Assembly (NCBI RefSeq): GCF_900110915.1
Contig: NZ_FOFG01000020.1
Span: forward strand, 1 to 38,549
Origin: Faunimonas pinastri
Lineage (GTDB): Bacteria > Pseudomonadota > Alphaproteobacteria > Rhizobiales > Afifellaceae
Direction: 5' to 3'
DNA: 38,549 nucleotides
How positions within the stretch are numbered: position 1 is the stretch's first letter; each line of letters opens with the position of its first letter. The translations under genes and the position numbers were made by a program. The notes under the pieces are model-generated. The model did not search any database. It had not been told where the DNA came from and saw only the letters and a list, made by a program, of their open reading frames with translations. Shown piece after piece: positions 7,828-15,864 of the stretch.

Positions 7828-8997
7828 ATGTCAGCAGACTCAGCAGAAACCGGCCTGCCGCTCGCCGGCCTTGTCATCGTCGATCTCAGCCAGTTCCTGT
7901 CCGGCCCCTATGCGTCGCTGCGGCTGATGGATCTGGGCGCGCGCGTCATCAAGATCGAGCGGCCGGACGGGGGCGACCTCTCCCGCCGCCTCTATCTCTC
8001 CGACACGGAAATCGGTGGCGATTCCACGCTCTTCCACGCGATCAACCGCAACAAGCAGAGCCTGGCGCTGGACCTCAAGGACCCAGCCGACCTCGATGCG
8101 CTGAAGACGCTGATCGGCAAGGCCGACGTGCTGATCCAGAACTTTCGGCCGGGCGTCATCCAGCGGCTCGGCCTCGGCTATGACGCGGTTCGCGAGATCA
8201 ATCCCCGCCTCGTCTATGCGTCGATCACCGGCTATGGCGACGAAGGGCCGTGGGTGAAGCGGCCGGGGCAGGACCTGCTTGCGCAGGCGCGCTCCGGCGT
8301 GATGTGGCTAAACGGCGACGAGGGACAGGGCCCGGTGCCGCTCGGCCTTTCCATCGCGGATATGCTCGCCGGCGCCAATATCGCGCAGGGCATTCTCGCC
8401 GCGCTGGTTCGCCGGGGCGTCACCGGCAAGGGCAGCCATGTGGAAACGAGCCTGCTGGAAGCGCTGATCGACTTCCAGTTCGAACTCCTGACCACGCACC
8501 TGAACGACGGCCGCCGCCTGCCCCGCCGCGCCGCGTTCCGCAACGCCAACGCCTATCTTTCGGCGCCCTACGGCGTCTATCCCACGCGCGATGGTTTCCT
8601 CGCCGTCGCGATGACGCCGATCGCCAAGCTCGCCGATCTCATGGGCGTGGAGGAACTCGCGCCCTATCGCGACGATCCCAGGACATGGTTCACAGCGCGC
8701 GACGAAATCAAGGCGATCCTCGCCCAGCACATCGCCCGCGAGACGACCGACCACTGGCTCTCCGTGCTGGAGCCCGCCGACATCTGGTGCGCCAAGGTGC
8801 TGCAATGGCCGGAGCTTCTGGAAAGCGAGGGCTTCAAGGCGCTCGACATGCTGCAGACGGTGGAGCGGGAGGACGACGTGCACATCCTCACCACGCGCTG
8901 CCCCATCCGGGTCGACGGCGCGCGGCCGCCGGTTTCGCGCGCAGCACCCCTGGTGGGCGAGCAGAGCGACGCCATCCGCCGCGAATTCGGGCTCTGA
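7828..8997 (+). CDS. Class III CoA-transferase (CaiB/BaiF family)
   Basis: A 389-residue family III CoA-transferase. The start PLAGLVIVDLSQFLSGPYAS and LGARVIKIERPDGGD are standard, as are ADVLIQNFRPGVIQRLGLGY and GYGDEGPW. The catalytic aspartate that forms the acyl anhydride is Asp149 in RPGQDLLAQARSG. Family members move CoA from a donor thioester to an organic acid such as oxalate, carnitine or an arylsuccinate. The MaoC-type hydratase two genes downstream would fit further conversion of the resulting CoA ester. The acid used is not evident from the sequence. Confidence 0.92.
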   Translation: MSADSAETGLPLAGLVIVDLSQFLSGPYASLRLMDLGARVIKIERPDGGDLSRRLYLSDTEIGGDSTLFHAINRNKQSLALDLKDPADLDALKTLIGKADVLIQNFRPGVIQRLGLGYDAVREINPRLVYASITGYGDEGPWVKRPGQDLLAQARSGVMWLNGDEGQGPVPLGLSIADMLAGANIAQGILAALVRRGVTGKGSHVETSLLEALIDFQFELLTTHLNDGRRLPRRAAFRNANAYLSAPYGVYPTRDGFLAVAMTPIAKLADLMGVEELAPYRDDPRTWFTARDEIKAILAQHIARETTDHWLSVLEPADIWCAKVLQWPELLESEGFKALDMLQTVEREDDVHILTTRCPIRVDGARPPVSRAAPLVGEQSDAIRREFGL

Positions 8998-9006
8998 GGG
9001 ACGGCC

Positions 9007-10167
9007 ATGACGATCATTCTGAAGGGCATGACCTGGAGCCATCCGCGCGGCTATGACCCGATGGTCGCCTGCTCGGAGAGCTGGCGGGAGAAGACCGGCG
9101 TCGCCATCCGGTGGGACAAGCGTTCGCTGCAGGATTTCGAGTCCTTCCCCGTGGACGAGCTCGCCCGCGCCTATGACCTTATCGTCATCGACCATCCCCA
9201 TGTCGGGCAGATCACGGAAGAGGGCTGCCTCGCCCCACTCGACGTGCCCGGCCGGGAAGCGGAGCGCGAGGCGATGGCGAAAGGCAGCGTCGGCGCGTCC
9301 TATCCCAGTTATTTCTGGCAGGGGCACCAGTGGGCTTTCCCGATCGACGCGGCGACGCAGGTGCAGGCATGGCGGCCGGATCTCACTCCCTCCCCGCTGA
9401 CGGATTGGGAGGCGGTGCTGCAGCTTTCCCGCGAGGGAAAGGTGCTGATCCCGCTTCTCCCGCCCCATTCGCTGATGAGCTTCTTCACGCTGGCCGCCAA
9501 CACCGGCACGCCCTGCGCCAGTGAAGCCGGCCGCGAGTTCATCGCGCCTGCGGACGGCAAGTGCGTCTTCGATCTCCTGCGGGAGATCGCGGATCTGGTC
9601 GATCCCTCCTGTTTCGAGATGGACCCGATCGCCGTGCTGGAGCGCATGGGCGAGGCCGCCTCGCCTATCGCCTGCGCGCCGCTGATCTATGGCTATGTCA
9701 GCTATTCCCTCGATGGCTTCCGCCCGGCGCGCGTCGCCTTCGCCAACATCCCGGCAGTCGGATCGTCCGGTCCCGTTGGCGGTGCATTGGGCGGCACGGG
9801 CATCGCGGTTTCCGCCCGGTCGGAGCACCGGAAGGAGGCCACCGATTTCGCCTATTTCGTTGCCGGCGGCGACGCGCAGCGCGGGCCCTATGCCGGCGCG
9901 GGCGGCCAGCCGGGCCATGCGGATGCCTGGGAGGACGAGGCCGTCAACCAGCGGGTCGCGAACTTCTATCGCGCCACCCGGGAAACGCTGGAAGGCTCGT
10001 ACCTCCGCCCGCGCCACAACGGCTACATGCCCTTTCAGCACGCGGCTTCCGAACGGCTGAACGCGGGGCTGAAGGCGCGCGAAGACGGCGCGGCCGTGAT
10101 CGCCGACCTCAATCGCCTCTATCGCGAGAGCTTCAGCGACCTCGCCCTCGCATCCGACGGAGACTGA
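9007..10167 (+). CDS. Solute-binding-protein-like protein without signal peptide
   Basis: A 386-residue protein with the overall pattern of a family-1 ABC solute-binding protein (two lobes, YDLIVIDHPHVGQITEEGCL, FPIDAATQVQAW, a conserved GGTGIAVSARSEHRKEATDF block). It starts directly with MTIILKGMTWSHPRGYDP and shows no signal peptide or lipobox. No in-frame secretory extension is seen upstream: the preceding stop belongs to the CoA-transferase nine bases before. No permease or ATPase gene lies nearby in this operon. It is placed between a CoA-transferase and a MaoC hydratase. Its role may be cytosolic binding of the pathway acid or an uncharacterised enzyme. I do not assign a function. Confidence 0.75.
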   Translation: MTIILKGMTWSHPRGYDPMVACSESWREKTGVAIRWDKRSLQDFESFPVDELARAYDLIVIDHPHVGQITEEGCLAPLDVPGREAEREAMAKGSVGASYPSYFWQGHQWAFPIDAATQVQAWRPDLTPSPLTDWEAVLQLSREGKVLIPLLPPHSLMSFFTLAANTGTPCASEAGREFIAPADGKCVFDLLREIADLVDPSCFEMDPIAVLERMGEAASPIACAPLIYGYVSYSLDGFRPARVAFANIPAVGSSGPVGGALGGTGIAVSARSEHRKEATDFAYFVAGGDAQRGPYAGAGGQPGHADAWEDEAVNQRVANFYRATRETLEGSYLRPRHNGYMPFQHAASERLNAGLKAREDGAAVIADLNRLYRESFSDLALASDGD

Positions 10168-10169
10168 AC

Positions 10170-10622
10170 ATGGAACGCCCCCGCTTCTTCGAGGACTACG
10201 AGACCGGCGAGGAACGCCACACCACCGGCCGCACCATCACCGAGACGGATTTCGTGGTTCATGCCGGCCACACCGGCGATTTCTTCCCGCATCACATGGA
10301 TGCGGAGTTCATGAAGACGCAGCCGTTCGGACAACGGATCGCCCATGGAACGATGACCTTCGCCATCGGCATCGGGCTGACGGCGAGCGAGATCAATCCG
10401 CACGCCTTCACCTATGGCTACGAGCGGCTGCGCTTCCCGAAACCCGTTTTCATCGGCGACACGATCCACACCGTGCTGACGGTCTCGGCGGTCGAGGACG
10501 ACCCGAAGCGGCCCAACCATGGCCGGATCGTGGAAACCTGCCGGGTGATGAACCAGCGCGGCGAGGTCGTCATGGCCTGCGACCACGTTCTGCTCGCGGA
10601 GCGGCGCAGCCCGGCCGCTTAG
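10170..10622 (+). CDS. MaoC-like (R)-enoyl-CoA hydratase family protein
   Basis: A 150-residue single hot-dog-fold protein. The hydratase-2 motif appears as HTGDFFPHHMDAEFM: Asp37 and His42 stand at the catalytic spacing, although the usual Asn between them is Phe39. AHGTM (59-63) and the FPKPVFIGDTI strand are typical of MaoC dehydratases. The start ATG at 10170 lies three bases after the preceding stop. Members add or remove water across the double bond of enoyl-CoA esters. It closes the operon and would act on the CoA ester made by the CoA-transferase. That order of steps is inference. Confidence 0.88.
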   Translation: MERPRFFEDYETGEERHTTGRTITETDFVVHAGHTGDFFPHHMDAEFMKTQPFGQRIAHGTMTFAIGIGLTASEINPHAFTYGYERLRFPKPVFIGDTIHTVLTVSAVEDDPKRPNHGRIVETCRVMNQRGEVVMACDHVLLAERRSPAA

Positions 10623-10630
10623 GCCGGGCT
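10608..10630. terminator. Symmetric hairpin between converging genes
   Basis: A perfect 9-base-pair stem (AGCCCGGCC at 10608-10616, GGCCGGGCT at 10622-10630) with a 5-base loop that contains the MaoC stop codon. It lies between two operons that meet tail to tail, as expected for a bidirectional terminator. No strong U-tract follows on either side, so it might act with Rho. Confidence 0.5.
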
Positions 10631-10637
10631 CGTGCTG

Positions 10638-11294
10638 TCAGCTTTCCAGCCCGCCGCCGATCTCTGCCAGCAGCGCGTCCACCGTCCGCTGGCGGCAATA
10701 GCCCTTGATGGCCCGGAGCGAATTGTCATGACGCTCCTGGCTGTAGGTCGCGCAGGCATCCGTCACGAGCGTTACGAGATACCCTAGGTCGCACGCGTCG
10801 CGCACCGCGCCTTCCACGCACTGGTCGGTGACGATCCCGGCGACCACCAGATACTTGGTCTGCAGGTTGCGCAGGATGTAGTCGATATTGGTGGAAACGA
10901 AGACGTTGGACGAGGTTTTCGGGATCACCATCTCGTCGTCCAGCGGCTGGATCGCCTCGATCACCTGCCCGTCCCATGAATCGGGCGGCACGTTGAAACC
11001 GGTGATCTTGTAGTCGAGGCTGCGATCGCGCCCGTCCTGGGTCAGGTTGCGGATCAGCGTGTACATGACCTCGATACCCGCCTTGCGGCAGCCCGCCTGC
11101 AGACGCTGCATGTTGGGAACGACGCGGTTCTCCATTTCATCGAAGAAGTAGCCGAGCTTTTCGTCGAACTCCGCCGGCGAGAGATCCCGAAACTCGCCAC
11201 CCTCGCGGATGGCGCAGAAATTCTGCACGTCGATGAAGAGCAGCGTCGTGTGCGGGATCTCGACGGGAACGTCGCGGGTCGTCAGGTGCGTCAT
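10638..11294 (-). CDS. Isochorismatase-family cysteine hydrolase (copy 1)
   Basis: A 218-residue member of the isochorismatase-like hydrolase superfamily. The catalytic triad is visible as Asp22 in LLFIDVQNFC, Lys126 in MVIPKTSSNVF and Cys159 in VTDQCVEGAVRDA. Such enzymes hydrolyse amides (N-carbamoylsarcosine, maleamate, biuret, nicotinamide) or vinyl ethers. The next gene upstream on the same strand encodes an N-formylglutamate-amidohydrolase-like protein, 21 bases away, so the two form an operon. A second, clearly related enzyme is encoded divergently at 12226-12873. The substrate is unknown; amide or ureide cleavage is the likely chemistry. Confidence 0.9.
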   Translation of the reverse strand: MTHLTTRDVPVEIPHTTLLFIDVQNFCAIREGGEFRDLSPAEFDEKLGYFFDEMENRVVPNMQRLQAGCRKAGIEVMYTLIRNLTQDGRDRSLDYKITGFNVPPDSWDGQVIEAIQPLDDEMVIPKTSSNVFVSTNIDYILRNLQTKYLVVAGIVTDQCVEGAVRDACDLGYLVTLVTDACATYSQERHDNSLRAIKGYCRQRTVDALLAEIGGGLES

Positions 11295-11315
11295 GTCGGG
11301 TGCCTCGCTCGGGGA

Positions 11316-12110
11316 TCAGATCGGATGGTCGGTGGCAAAGCGCTCATAGGCCTGCGGCAGGATGCGGATGAACCGCTCCGCCCACTCGCGCTGCCCGGCC
11401 TCGTCGGTGATGAGATCCTGCCGGATTTCCACCTCCACATGCGGCAGACCGCGCCGCTCGGCGTGAACCGGCACCGTGTAGTCCGTGAGATCGCTGACCT
11501 GGTAAGGCTCGTTGTCGCCGACGACGAGACCGGTTTCGCGCTCCAGCAGGTCCATGACGATCTTCGCCAGCCGGTCGTCGCGGTTATAAAGAATGCCGAC
11601 ATGCCAGGGGCGCTGGAAGCCCTTGAAGACCGGCGTGAAGCTGTGCATCGAGATCAGCACCGTCTCCCGGTCGGCGCCCTTGCGGGCATCCAGCTCCCCG
11701 GTGATGCGATTGTGGTAGGGCTTGAACAGGGCGTCGATGCGCGCCTGCCGGTCCCCGGGGTTGAGACCGACATTGCCGGGAATGACCGTCTCCTCGCTGA
11801 TTTCCGGCATGGAACTCGCGACCGATGGGTCGCGGTTGCAGTCGATCACGAGGCGGGAATAACGCTGGCCGACGAGGAAGCTGTCGAAGGCATCGGCCAT
11901 CAGCTTCGACACGTTCCAGATGCCGATATCCCACGCGATGTGGCGCCCGAGTTCGCTTTCGGGCACGCCGAGGTCCCCGACGCTTCGCGGCATGAGCCGC
12001 CCGGCATGGTCGGAGGTCAGGAAGAAATGCGAAGCGCCGTTTTCATGCTCCACCATGACCGGCGCGGGTTCGTCCGGGGCAAGCAGCGACTGGGTATTCG
12101 GATCGGCCAT
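11316..12110 (-). CDS. N-formylglutamate amidohydrolase-like protein
   Basis: A 264-residue protein of the N-formylglutamate deformylase (HutG-type FGase) family. Matching segments are LTSDHAGRLMPRSVGDLGVP near residue 32, SRLVIDCNRDP (85-95), ISMHSFTPVF (153-162) and LPHVEVEIRQDLI toward the C-terminus. These carry the His, Asp and Arg residues expected for metal-assisted deformylation. The frame runs open to 12338, but the ATG at 12110 has AGGACAG upstream and fits family length, while the added residues overlap the divergent gene. No other histidine-degradation gene is near, so an N-formylated or other N-acyl acid different from formylglutamate is possible. Confidence 0.88.
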   Translation of the reverse strand: MADPNTQSLLAPDEPAPVMVEHENGASHFFLTSDHAGRLMPRSVGDLGVPESELGRHIAWDIGIWNVSKLMADAFDSFLVGQRYSRLVIDCNRDPSVASSMPEISEETVIPGNVGLNPGDRQARIDALFKPYHNRITGELDARKGADRETVLISMHSFTPVFKGFQRPWHVGILYNRDDRLAKIVMDLLERETGLVVGDNEPYQVSDLTDYTVPVHAERRGLPHVEVEIRQDLITDEAGQREWAERFIRILPQAYERFATDHPI

Positions 12111-12225
12111 GATCTGTCCTTCAAAGCGGAATTCGGCGAAGACTTGCATGGAAAAGAGCCGCTCCGTCCATGGTCGGGTGTGAGAGCGGCCGGATCTTCG
12201 GAAAACGGGCAGCGGGAGAGCGTGA
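12111..12225. promoter_or_regulatory. Divergent promoter region with 7-bp inverted repeat
   Basis: A 115-base gap between the leftward deformylase/hydrolase pair and the rightward second hydrolase. It holds an inverted repeat GCCGCTC (12158-12164) and GAGCGGC (12184-12190), 19 bases apart, which could bind a dimeric regulator or form a weak stem. I see no convincing -35/-10 pair. Confidence 0.3.
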
Positions 12226-12873
12226 ATGAGTGAGGCACCTGACATCCGCGCCCGGGATCGCGGGCTGACGCGCGAGCGCATCGTGGATGCCGCGACGACG
12301 GCGCTGCTGATCGTGGATGTGCAGAACCTCACCTTCAACGAGGCGCAGGCGGCTGTCCGGCCTGAATTCTTCGAGGCGGCGCGCGACCGGGTGATCCCGA
12401 ACCTGCGACGGCTGATCGCCCATTGCCGCGCGCGCGGCGTGGAGGTGATCTACACCGTCATCGAGAACTTCACCCGCGACGGCCGCGACCGCAGCCTCGA
12501 CTACAAGCTTTCCGACTTCTTTGTCGCCAAAGGCTCGTGGGAGGCGCAGGTTCTGGACGCCATCGCGCCGGAGGCCGACGAGATGGTGATCCCCAAGACC
12601 TCCTCCAGCCTCTTCAACTCCACGAATATCGAGTATCTCCTGCGCAATATCGGCATCACCGATCTGGTGGTCACCGGTTTTCTCACCGACCAGTGCATCG
12701 ACCATACCGTCAAGGATGCGGCGGACCGGGGCTTCTACGTCACCTGCCTCGCGGATACCTGCATGGCGAACACCCACGCCCGCCACGCGCAGGCGCTCGA
12801 CCTCTTTCGCGGTTATTGCCGGCTGATGGACGCCGCGGACTGGATGGCGCTTGCCCATCGTTCCCCCCAATAG
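12226..12873 (+). CDS. Isochorismatase-family cysteine hydrolase (copy 2)
   Basis: A 215-residue relative of the protein at 10638-11294. Over the central 125 residues the two are about half identical by eye and share blocks such as DGRDRSLDYK, DEMVIPKTSS and GYCR. The triad is Asp31 (LLIVDVQNLTF), Lys124 (MVIPKTSSSLF) and Cys157 (LTDQCIDHTVKDA). It is divergent from the first pair and ends six bases before the converging ligase gene. Two paralogues kept together suggest two related amide substrates, consecutive steps, or a mixed oligomer. The ATG at 12226 follows a GGGAGA ribosome site. Confidence 0.9.
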   Translation: MSEAPDIRARDRGLTRERIVDAATTALLIVDVQNLTFNEAQAAVRPEFFEAARDRVIPNLRRLIAHCRARGVEVIYTVIENFTRDGRDRSLDYKLSDFFVAKGSWEAQVLDAIAPEADEMVIPKTSSSLFNSTNIEYLLRNIGITDLVVTGFLTDQCIDHTVKDAADRGFYVTCLADTCMANTHARHAQALDLFRGYCRLMDAADWMALAHRSPQ

Positions 12874-12879
12874 CTCCCC

Positions 12880-14187
12880 TCAGTAGCTCTCGGCGTAAAG
12901 ATCGCACTGCGCTCGCTCGTCCAGGCCCGCGACCATGCCGATCTCGGCCCGCTTGTGCCTCAGATAGGCATCGAGATAGATCGCGCCGAACCAGTTCTTC
13001 GCCCCCGCGTCGGCCTCTAGTTCGTCCAGCGCCTCGGCCAGCGATTGCGGCAGCCGGCGGATACCCGCCGCCTCCCGTTCCGCCGCATCCATCGCGGCGA
13101 TCCCGTCGAGATCCGGCAGCTTCAGCCTGCGCCGGATGCCGTCCACGCCGGCATGGACCAGCACGCCCAGCGCCAGATAGGGGCTCGCCGCCGCGTCGGC
13201 CGGGCGGAACTCGACATTGAATCGCCGCCGGGCGTCCTCGCTCGTGCCGCCGACGACGGGGCAGATCCTGAGGCTCGCCTCGCGGTCGCGGTCCGCGATA
13301 TAGCCCCAGGTCGGCGCCCAGCGATCGGGGCGGAGCCGGATATAGGAAACCGGCGAGGGCGCGGTGATCGCCGCGATGGCGGGCAGATGGGCGAGGATGC
13401 CCGCCATGAAGTGCCCGGCCGTCTCCGTCAGCATGAAGGGCCGCGCCGGATCGTAGGTCGCGGACCCGCTCTCCCGGTCGCGGAAGCTGAAATGGATGTG
13501 GACGCCGCTGCCGGTCCCTTCGGGATCGAGGATCGGCGAGAAGGTCGCGCGGTGGCCCAGCCGGATCGCCACCGCGCGCGCCATTTCGCGCACCTTCACG
13601 GCATCGTCGGCAGCCTTCATGCCGAGCGCCGGGGCGCAGGTCACCTCGAACTGGCGTGCTCCGTATTCCGGCAGAAAGGAATCCGGCTCCACACCGGCGG
13701 CCCGCATCGCCGCCAGAAGCGTTTCGCCGAAGCCGCCCTGCCGGCGATAGAGGTCGAGGCTGTAGGGCGCGCCGGGCCTGTCCTCCACGCCGGAATAGAC
13801 GAATTCATGCTCGAAGGCGGCGAAGAGCTGGAGGCCGGCGGCCTCGTCCAGGTCACGCAGCGCCCGGCGCAGGAACTCGCGCGGGCAGCACTCCCAGGGC
13901 GTGCCGTCCGTCAGCCGGATATCGCCGAGAAACCAGCGCTCCGGCACGCTGCCGTCACCGAAGTCGACATTCACCTCGGTTGTCGGGTCCGGCACGAGGA
14001 TCATGTCGCCGGTCGCGCCGAAGGGCGTGTCCGCGATCGGCCCCAGCGCCGAGATCATGGTGTTGGTGGGCACCCAGCCGACGCCTTTTTCCAGCCGCGA
14101 GGGCAGGTCGGCGGCGGGAAAGCCCTTGCCCCGGACGCGGCCGGCGATCTCGCAGGTGCAGGCCATTATGATCGGCTCACGGATCAT
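12880..14187 (-). CDS. Glutamine-synthetase-like ligase (gamma-glutamyl-amine synthetase type)
   Basis: About 435 residues of the glutamine synthetase fold. AAFEHEFVYSG carries the metal-binding Glu pair, GSGVHIHFSF is the conserved His block, and NVEFRPADAAASPYLAL is the late active-site motif with its Glu-Arg. The protein resembles the divergent GlnA-like group that joins glutamate to amines, such as polyamine or ethanolamine ligases, rather than housekeeping GlnA; the usual adenylylation-site region is not recognisable. Two starts are plausible: ATG at 14187 (GGGAG 11 bases upstream) and ATG at 14166. The frame to 14385 is Arg-rich and unlikely to be translated. With nearby amide hydrolases it may belong to amine breakdown. 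Confidence 0.85.
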   Translation of the reverse strand: MIREPIIMACTCEIAGRVRGKGFPAADLPSRLEKGVGWVPTNTMISALGPIADTPFGATGDMILVPDPTTEVNVDFGDGSVPERWFLGDIRLTDGTPWECCPREFLRRALRDLDEAAGLQLFAAFEHEFVYSGVEDRPGAPYSLDLYRRQGGFGETLLAAMRAAGVEPDSFLPEYGARQFEVTCAPALGMKAADDAVKVREMARAVAIRLGHRATFSPILDPEGTGSGVHIHFSFRDRESGSATYDPARPFMLTETAGHFMAGILAHLPAIAAITAPSPVSYIRLRPDRWAPTWGYIADRDREASLRICPVVGGTSEDARRRFNVEFRPADAAASPYLALGVLVHAGVDGIRRRLKLPDLDGIAAMDAAEREAAGIRRLPQSLAEALDELEADAGAKNWFGAIYLDAYLRHKRAEIGMVAGLDERAQCDLYAESY

Positions 14188-14386
14188 TCGAAACGTCACT
14201 CCCGGCAAGGTTCGACCGAACGGTCTCCAGCTTCTGCATGCGCTTGCGCGCCTCCGCTCCCCGGCTCTCCTGCAAACGGGAGACCAGAGCCTCGTTGACG
14301 GCAAGAAGCGCCACGAAGCTCTCCCAGCACGACGGCATGCCGCACCACCGCAACGGCGCGCTGTAACTGGCGCTTCCATTCCCATC
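14177..14386 (-). pseudogene. Possible C-terminal remnant of a GntR/FCD-type regulator
   Basis: In the gap between the ligase and MFS genes, one leftward frame is open for 69 codons. It contains LAVNEALVSRLQESRGAEAR, which resembles the last helices of FCD-type GntR regulators (hydrophobic heptads, then LRARDAEAAR-like). There is no DNA-binding domain and no clear start; ATG at 14338 would give only 53 residues. Its stop overlaps the ligase start region. A decayed regulator tail is my best reading, but chance is not excluded. Confidence 0.25.
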
Positions 14387-14431
14387 TCAGCGACTGGGAA
14401 ACGAACGGGTATCTCGAACTCTACCGAGATC

Positions 14432-14451
14432 CCGGCCGGCGAACCGGCCGG
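14432..14451 (-). terminator. Strong GC hairpin after the MFS gene
   Basis: A perfect 8-base-pair stem of CCGGCCGG arms (14432-14439 and 14444-14451). In the leftward transcript the loop is UUCG. It starts 12 bases beyond the MFS stop codon. The stem is very stable but no U-run follows, so it may end the transcript with help from Rho or protect the 3' end. Confidence 0.45.
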
Positions 14452-14463
14452 AATTGCCGCGCG

Positions 14464-15813
14464 CTATTCCCGCACGCGCTCCACTTTGCCGACCACCACG
14501 ATGTAGCAAAAGGCCGCCACCGCGGCGAGGGCGGAGCAGAGCACGAAGGCCGGCGTGAAGCTGCCGCCCTGCACGAGATAGCCGATGACGATCGGGATCA
14601 CGATGCCGGACAGGCCGCCGAACAGGTTGAAGACGCCGCCGGTCAACCCGATCAGCCGCTCCGGCGCGAGCGTGGAGATCAGCGACCAGGTGATCGAGGC
14701 CATCCCGGTGCCGAAGAAGGCCAGCGTCAGGAACAGGATCACCATGGCGGGCGATTCCACGAACTGCGCGCAGATGATCACCATCGAGAGCACGACGCCG
14801 GCGATCACCGGCACCTTGCGCGCGGTGGCCAGCGTCGCGCCCCGGCGCAGCAGGAAGTCCGACAGAAAGCCGGAGAACAGCACACCCAGGAAGCCCGCAA
14901 GAAAGGGAACGGAGGCGTAGAAACCGGCCTTGATGAAGTCCATGTGGCGGAACTTCACGAGATAGGTCGGGAACCACGTCAGGAAGAAGTTGGCGGAAGC
15001 CAGCATGCAGAACTGGCCGACATACATGCCCCAGAGCTTGCGGCGCGACAGCACGATGCCGAGATCGCTCCACACGAAGGCGTTCTTCTTTTCCGCCTGC
15101 CGCGCTTCGATGCGGTCGCTGAGGTCCGGCAGTCCGCCGCCTTCGCGGATCAGGTCCACTTCCGCCTGATTAGTGCCCCGGAAGCGCGCGGGGTCGCGGT
15201 AGAGTAATGCCCAGACCAGCGCCATGATGAGGCCGAGCGCGCCGGTCAGGATGAAGACCGAGCGCCAGCCATAGGTCACTTCCATCCACACCAGCAGGGG
15301 CGTGAGAAAGCCGAGGCCCACATATTGCGCGGACGTGTAGATGCCGACCGTCGAGGCCCGCTCCCGCTCGGGAAACCACGTCGTCACGATGCGGTTGTTC
15401 ATGATGTAGGTGGGCGATTCGAACGCGCCGACCGCGAGGCGCAGGATCACCAGGCTCGTCAGCCCGCCGACGAAACCCAGGCTGAAGGTCGCGATCGACC
15501 AGACCAGCACGACCAGCGGGTAGAGGATCTTGGGATGAACCCGGTCGGCGAGCCAGCCGCCGGGGATCTGCAAGGCCGCATAGGTCCAGCCGAAGGCTGA
15601 GAAGATCCAGCCCATCGTGGTCGTATCGACGTGAAGTTCGCTCGAAAGCGAAGGCGCCACGATGGAGAGGTTGGTGCGGTCGAGATAGTTGACCACCCCC
15701 GTGATGAAGAGCAGCGCCACGATGAGATAGCGCGTACGGCTCGCCTGTGCCGGGGAGACCGCGCTCCGCCGACCGCCGATTGCCTGATCCGACATGTCTT
15801 GATCTGCCCGCAC
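14464..15813 (-). CDS. MFS transporter, anion:cation symporter (ACS) type
   Basis: A 449-residue inner-membrane carrier with about twelve hydrophobic segments. NYLDRTNLSIVAPSL in helix 1 and GWIFSAFGWTYAALQIPGGW in helix 2 are hallmarks of the ACS family, which includes galactonate (DgoT), glucarate and hexuronate carriers. RLAVGAFESPTYIMNNRIV fits helix 4, and FPERERASTVGIY marks the cytoplasmic loop. The start is GTG at 15813, chosen because GGGAGG stands six bases upstream; an ATG at 15795 lacks such a site. It follows the galactonate-dehydratase-like gene by 51 bases, so the likely cargo is a sugar acid such as galactonate. Confidence 0.92.
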   Translation of the reverse strand: MRADQDMSDQAIGGRRSAVSPAQASRTRYLIVALLFITGVVNYLDRTNLSIVAPSLSSELHVDTTTMGWIFSAFGWTYAALQIPGGWLADRVHPKILYPLVVLVWSIATFSLGFVGGLTSLVILRLAVGAFESPTYIMNNRIVTTWFPERERASTVGIYTSAQYVGLGFLTPLLVWMEVTYGWRSVFILTGALGLIMALVWALLYRDPARFRGTNQAEVDLIREGGGLPDLSDRIEARQAEKKNAFVWSDLGIVLSRRKLWGMYVGQFCMLASANFFLTWFPTYLVKFRHMDFIKAGFYASVPFLAGFLGVLFSGFLSDFLLRRGATLATARKVPVIAGVVLSMVIICAQFVESPAMVILFLTLAFFGTGMASITWSLISTLAPERLIGLTGGVFNLFGGLSGIVIPIVIGYLVQGGSFTPAFVLCSALAAVAAFCYIVVVGKVERVRE

Positions 15814-15864
15814 GGGCAGCCTCCCTGTTGGCCCCGCCGGTCTTCGCCGGCTTGCGGGCGGTTG

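Noticed and set aside
8308-10041. Minus-strand open frame of 577 codons
   Set aside because: Antisense to the CoA-transferase and SBP-like genes, low-information Arg/Gly/His-rich sequence, no ribosome site or domain.
14188-14385. N-terminal extension of the glutamine-synthetase-like protein
   Set aside because: The extra residues are Arg/Ala-rich and unlike any family member; starts at 14187 or 14166 agree with usual length.
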